This document shows, piece by piece, positions 5,636-6,934 of a stretch of DNA of 6,934 nt (within the stretch, counting starts at the first letter, position 1; each line of letters opens with the position of its first letter). The notes beneath the pieces were generated by a model. That model saw nothing but the letters and a program-made list of their open reading frames with translations. It was not told the DNA's origin and searched no databases. Source of the stretch: Thermodesulfobacteriota bacterium (GTDB lineage: Bacteria > Desulfobacterota > DSM-4660 > Desulfatiglandales > HGW-15); assembly GCA_025454125.1 (NCBI GenBank), contig JALOPA010000094.1, forward strand, positions 1-6,934. The letters run 5' to 3'. Both the position numbers and the translations under genes were made by a program.

Positions 5636-6934
5636 CTAATTCCAATCCCCCACGAGAATGAAGGGCGCCCAGAAGTAGGGATGGGAAGCGGTCATGGCGT
5701 TTGATTTCGCAAGATCCAGTTGGGCCTGCTGAAGCGCTTCGGCTTTGGGCATGGTTTGGAGGTTGCGATAAAAGGACCGCATCATCGAAACCGTGGCCTC
5801 ATCTGACACCTTCCACAAGGAAGCGACCACGCTCGGAGCTCCTGCGTGGATAAAGGCCCTCGACAACCCCACCAGATCATCCCCCTGGGGAAATCCTCCT
5901 TTGGTGCCCCTGGCCAGTCCGGTCTCGCAAGCCGAAAGAGTCACCAGGTTCGCCTTCACTTCCATGTCGAAAATCTCGCTTACCGTGAGCTTGCCGTCAT
6001 CCTGTGAAGAGGGAGTGAACCTCAGGTTGGATTCGAGCGGAGCGGACTCGATCATCTCCCCGTGGGTGGAAAAGAGAAGCATGTCATATCGCGGCCCCTC
6101 GCTCTTGAATTTGCTCTCTGTGGCCCCCGGGCCGAGAAGGACCTCCTTTCGGCCAAAGAGGGCGGACACCTCGCGGGCCTCCAGCTCCGCCGCAGGAAGG
6201 GGCGAAAGGTCCGTCTTCGGATTGGCCACCGCGAGGAGGTCAGAGCGGTTGCCCCTGTTTTTTTCTCTGGCGTATTTCAGGACGCTCGCCGAAGGCAGGT
6301 AGCTCATGGTGTAGGATTCGATGAGGTATTTTCCTTCGGGGCTCCGGAGGGCTTGGAAAGGGAGATAGTGCAGCATTCCGTGGGGGATCACCACCAGATG
6401 CTTCTTCCCTGAAAGGTCCTGTTCCACAGGCTTGATCAGGATCTCACGGAGTTCCGTCAGGGGCTTTTCATAGTCCTTGGACGTGAGCGTCCTGATGGAC
6501 AAGCCCTCTTCCGTCTCCTTTCGAAACTCCTTCACCTCCTCGATCAACTGCCTGCGGGGGATATCAAGGTGTCGTCCCACGATGTTTTCCTTGGTCACCA
6601 CGAAAACGCCGTTCCAATCGGAACCCACGTAGAAGGCCAGCATGACCGTCTCTTTGTCGAGCAGGGTTTGAACCTCCTTCCCGTTCAGGGGATTAACCCT
6701 CAGCAGCGAACCGAGGTCGGGATTCAATTGCTCGATTCGGTCAAGCAGGGTCTTCTGCTCTGCCTGCAGGGACTCAAGATCTCTTGCCTCCTTGCTCTCC
6801 GATTCCGCCGACGGCTCTTCAGAGCTTTCTTCTTCCTCATCGCTCTCCTCCTGCGGGAGCTGGCCGGAGGCCCTCACCATATCCTGGATCTGCCCGCGCA
6901 AGGATCGTTCCCTGGCCAGGAGATCTTCCAGCTC
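5636..6934 (-). CDS. CHAT-domain protein, N-terminus beyond the right edge (probable TPR-CHAT)
   Basis: The frame stays open to the window edge, giving 432 residues and a TAG at 5636-5638. A TTG at 6901 is an internal codon, not a credible start. Residues 1-25 look like a coiled-coil helix (ELEDLLARERSLRGQIQDM). Residues 28-49 are a Glu/Ser-rich acidic tract, and helix resumes at about 50-70. The CHAT domain (caspase HetF associated with TPRs) fills most of the rest: PHGMLHYLPFQAL (184-196), STHGE with catalytic H291, LSACETGL with catalytic C336, GDDLVGLSRAFIHAGAPSV, SLWKVSD and the C-terminal FILVGDWN. All family landmarks are intact, so it is probably an active clan-CD cysteine protease. 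TPR repeats are usual upstream and probably lie outside the window. It precedes the exported caspase gene by 85 bases on the same strand. Confidence 0.9.
   Translation of the reverse strand, partial: ELEDLLARERSLRGQIQDMVRASGQLPQEESDEEEESSEEPSAESESKEARDLESLQAEQKTLLDRIEQLNPDLGSLLRVNPLNGKEVQTLLDKETVMLAFYVGSDWNGVFVVTKENIVGRHLDIPRRQLIEEVKEFRKETEEGLSIRTLTSKDYEKPLTELREILIKPVEQDLSGKKHLVVIPHGMLHYLPFQALRSPEGKYLIESYTMSYLPSASVLKYAREKNRGNRSDLLAVANPKTDLSPLPAAELEAREVSALFGRKEVLLGPGATESKFKSEGPRYDMLLFSTHGEMIESAPLESNLRFTPSSQDDGKLTVSEIFDMEVKANLVTLSACETGLARGTKGGFPQGDDLVGLSRAFIHAGAPSVVASLWKVSDEATVSMMRSFYRNLQTMPKAEALQQAQLDLAKSNAMTASHPYFWAPFILVGDWN

Noticed and set aside
5636..6934. Craspase (type III-E CRISPR) assignment for the CHAT protein
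   Set aside because: A CHAT domain alone is not enough. No Cas7-11, Cas1 or CRISPR repeats are present and the partner gene is a WD40-caspase protein, so only the general CHAT call is supported.

Overview
The window reads as a chromosomal segment of a GC-rich (about 60% by eye) Gram-negative bacterium. A sulfate-reducing or syntrophic member of Desulfobacterota (old Deltaproteobacteria) is the best guess. That placement is an inference. It rests on the gene content (a tripartite tricarboxylate transporter beside CHAT and WD40-caspase proteins) and on intergenic palindromes that resemble dispersed repeats I associate with such genomes. No rRNA or other marker gene is present to fix it.

Left half, plus strand: a tripartite tricarboxylate transporter (TTT) locus in the canonical order tctC-tctB-tctA. 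Only the last 22 codons of tctC, the periplasmic solute-binding protein, are in the window. A 310-base gap full of palindromes (70-379) separates it from tctB (380-859, small membrane subunit). After 48 bases follows tctA (908-2434, large membrane subunit). TctC would bind a carboxylate in the periplasm and deliver it to the TctAB membrane pair, which imports it using an ion gradient. A 24-base direct repeat (22/24 identical) lies just upstream of tctB and again across the tctA stop codon, so it brackets tctBA.

Middle: a 179-base convergent intergenic stretch (2435-2613) with hairpins, a 7-bp tandem repeat and a probable terminator for the minus-strand genes.

Right half, minus strand, read right to left: a CHAT-domain protease-like protein (5636 to the right edge, N-terminus outside the window) is followed after 85 bases by a 978-residue exported protein. 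That protein has a WD40 beta-propeller region, a conserved linker, an Ig-like domain and a C-terminal caspase-like (peptidase C14) domain (2614-5550). Both carry intact His/Cys catalytic dyads: H291/C336 in the CHAT fragment and H814/C863 in the caspase protein. A good sigma70-type promoter candidate and a perfect Shine-Dalgarno lie between them, so the caspase gene may be transcribed both with CHAT and on its own. Two adjacent clan-CD protease-like genes, one with an export signal and a propeller sensor region, are the most interesting content. A proteolytic cascade or stress/defence switch is a reasonable hypothesis, but the sequence does not prove it.
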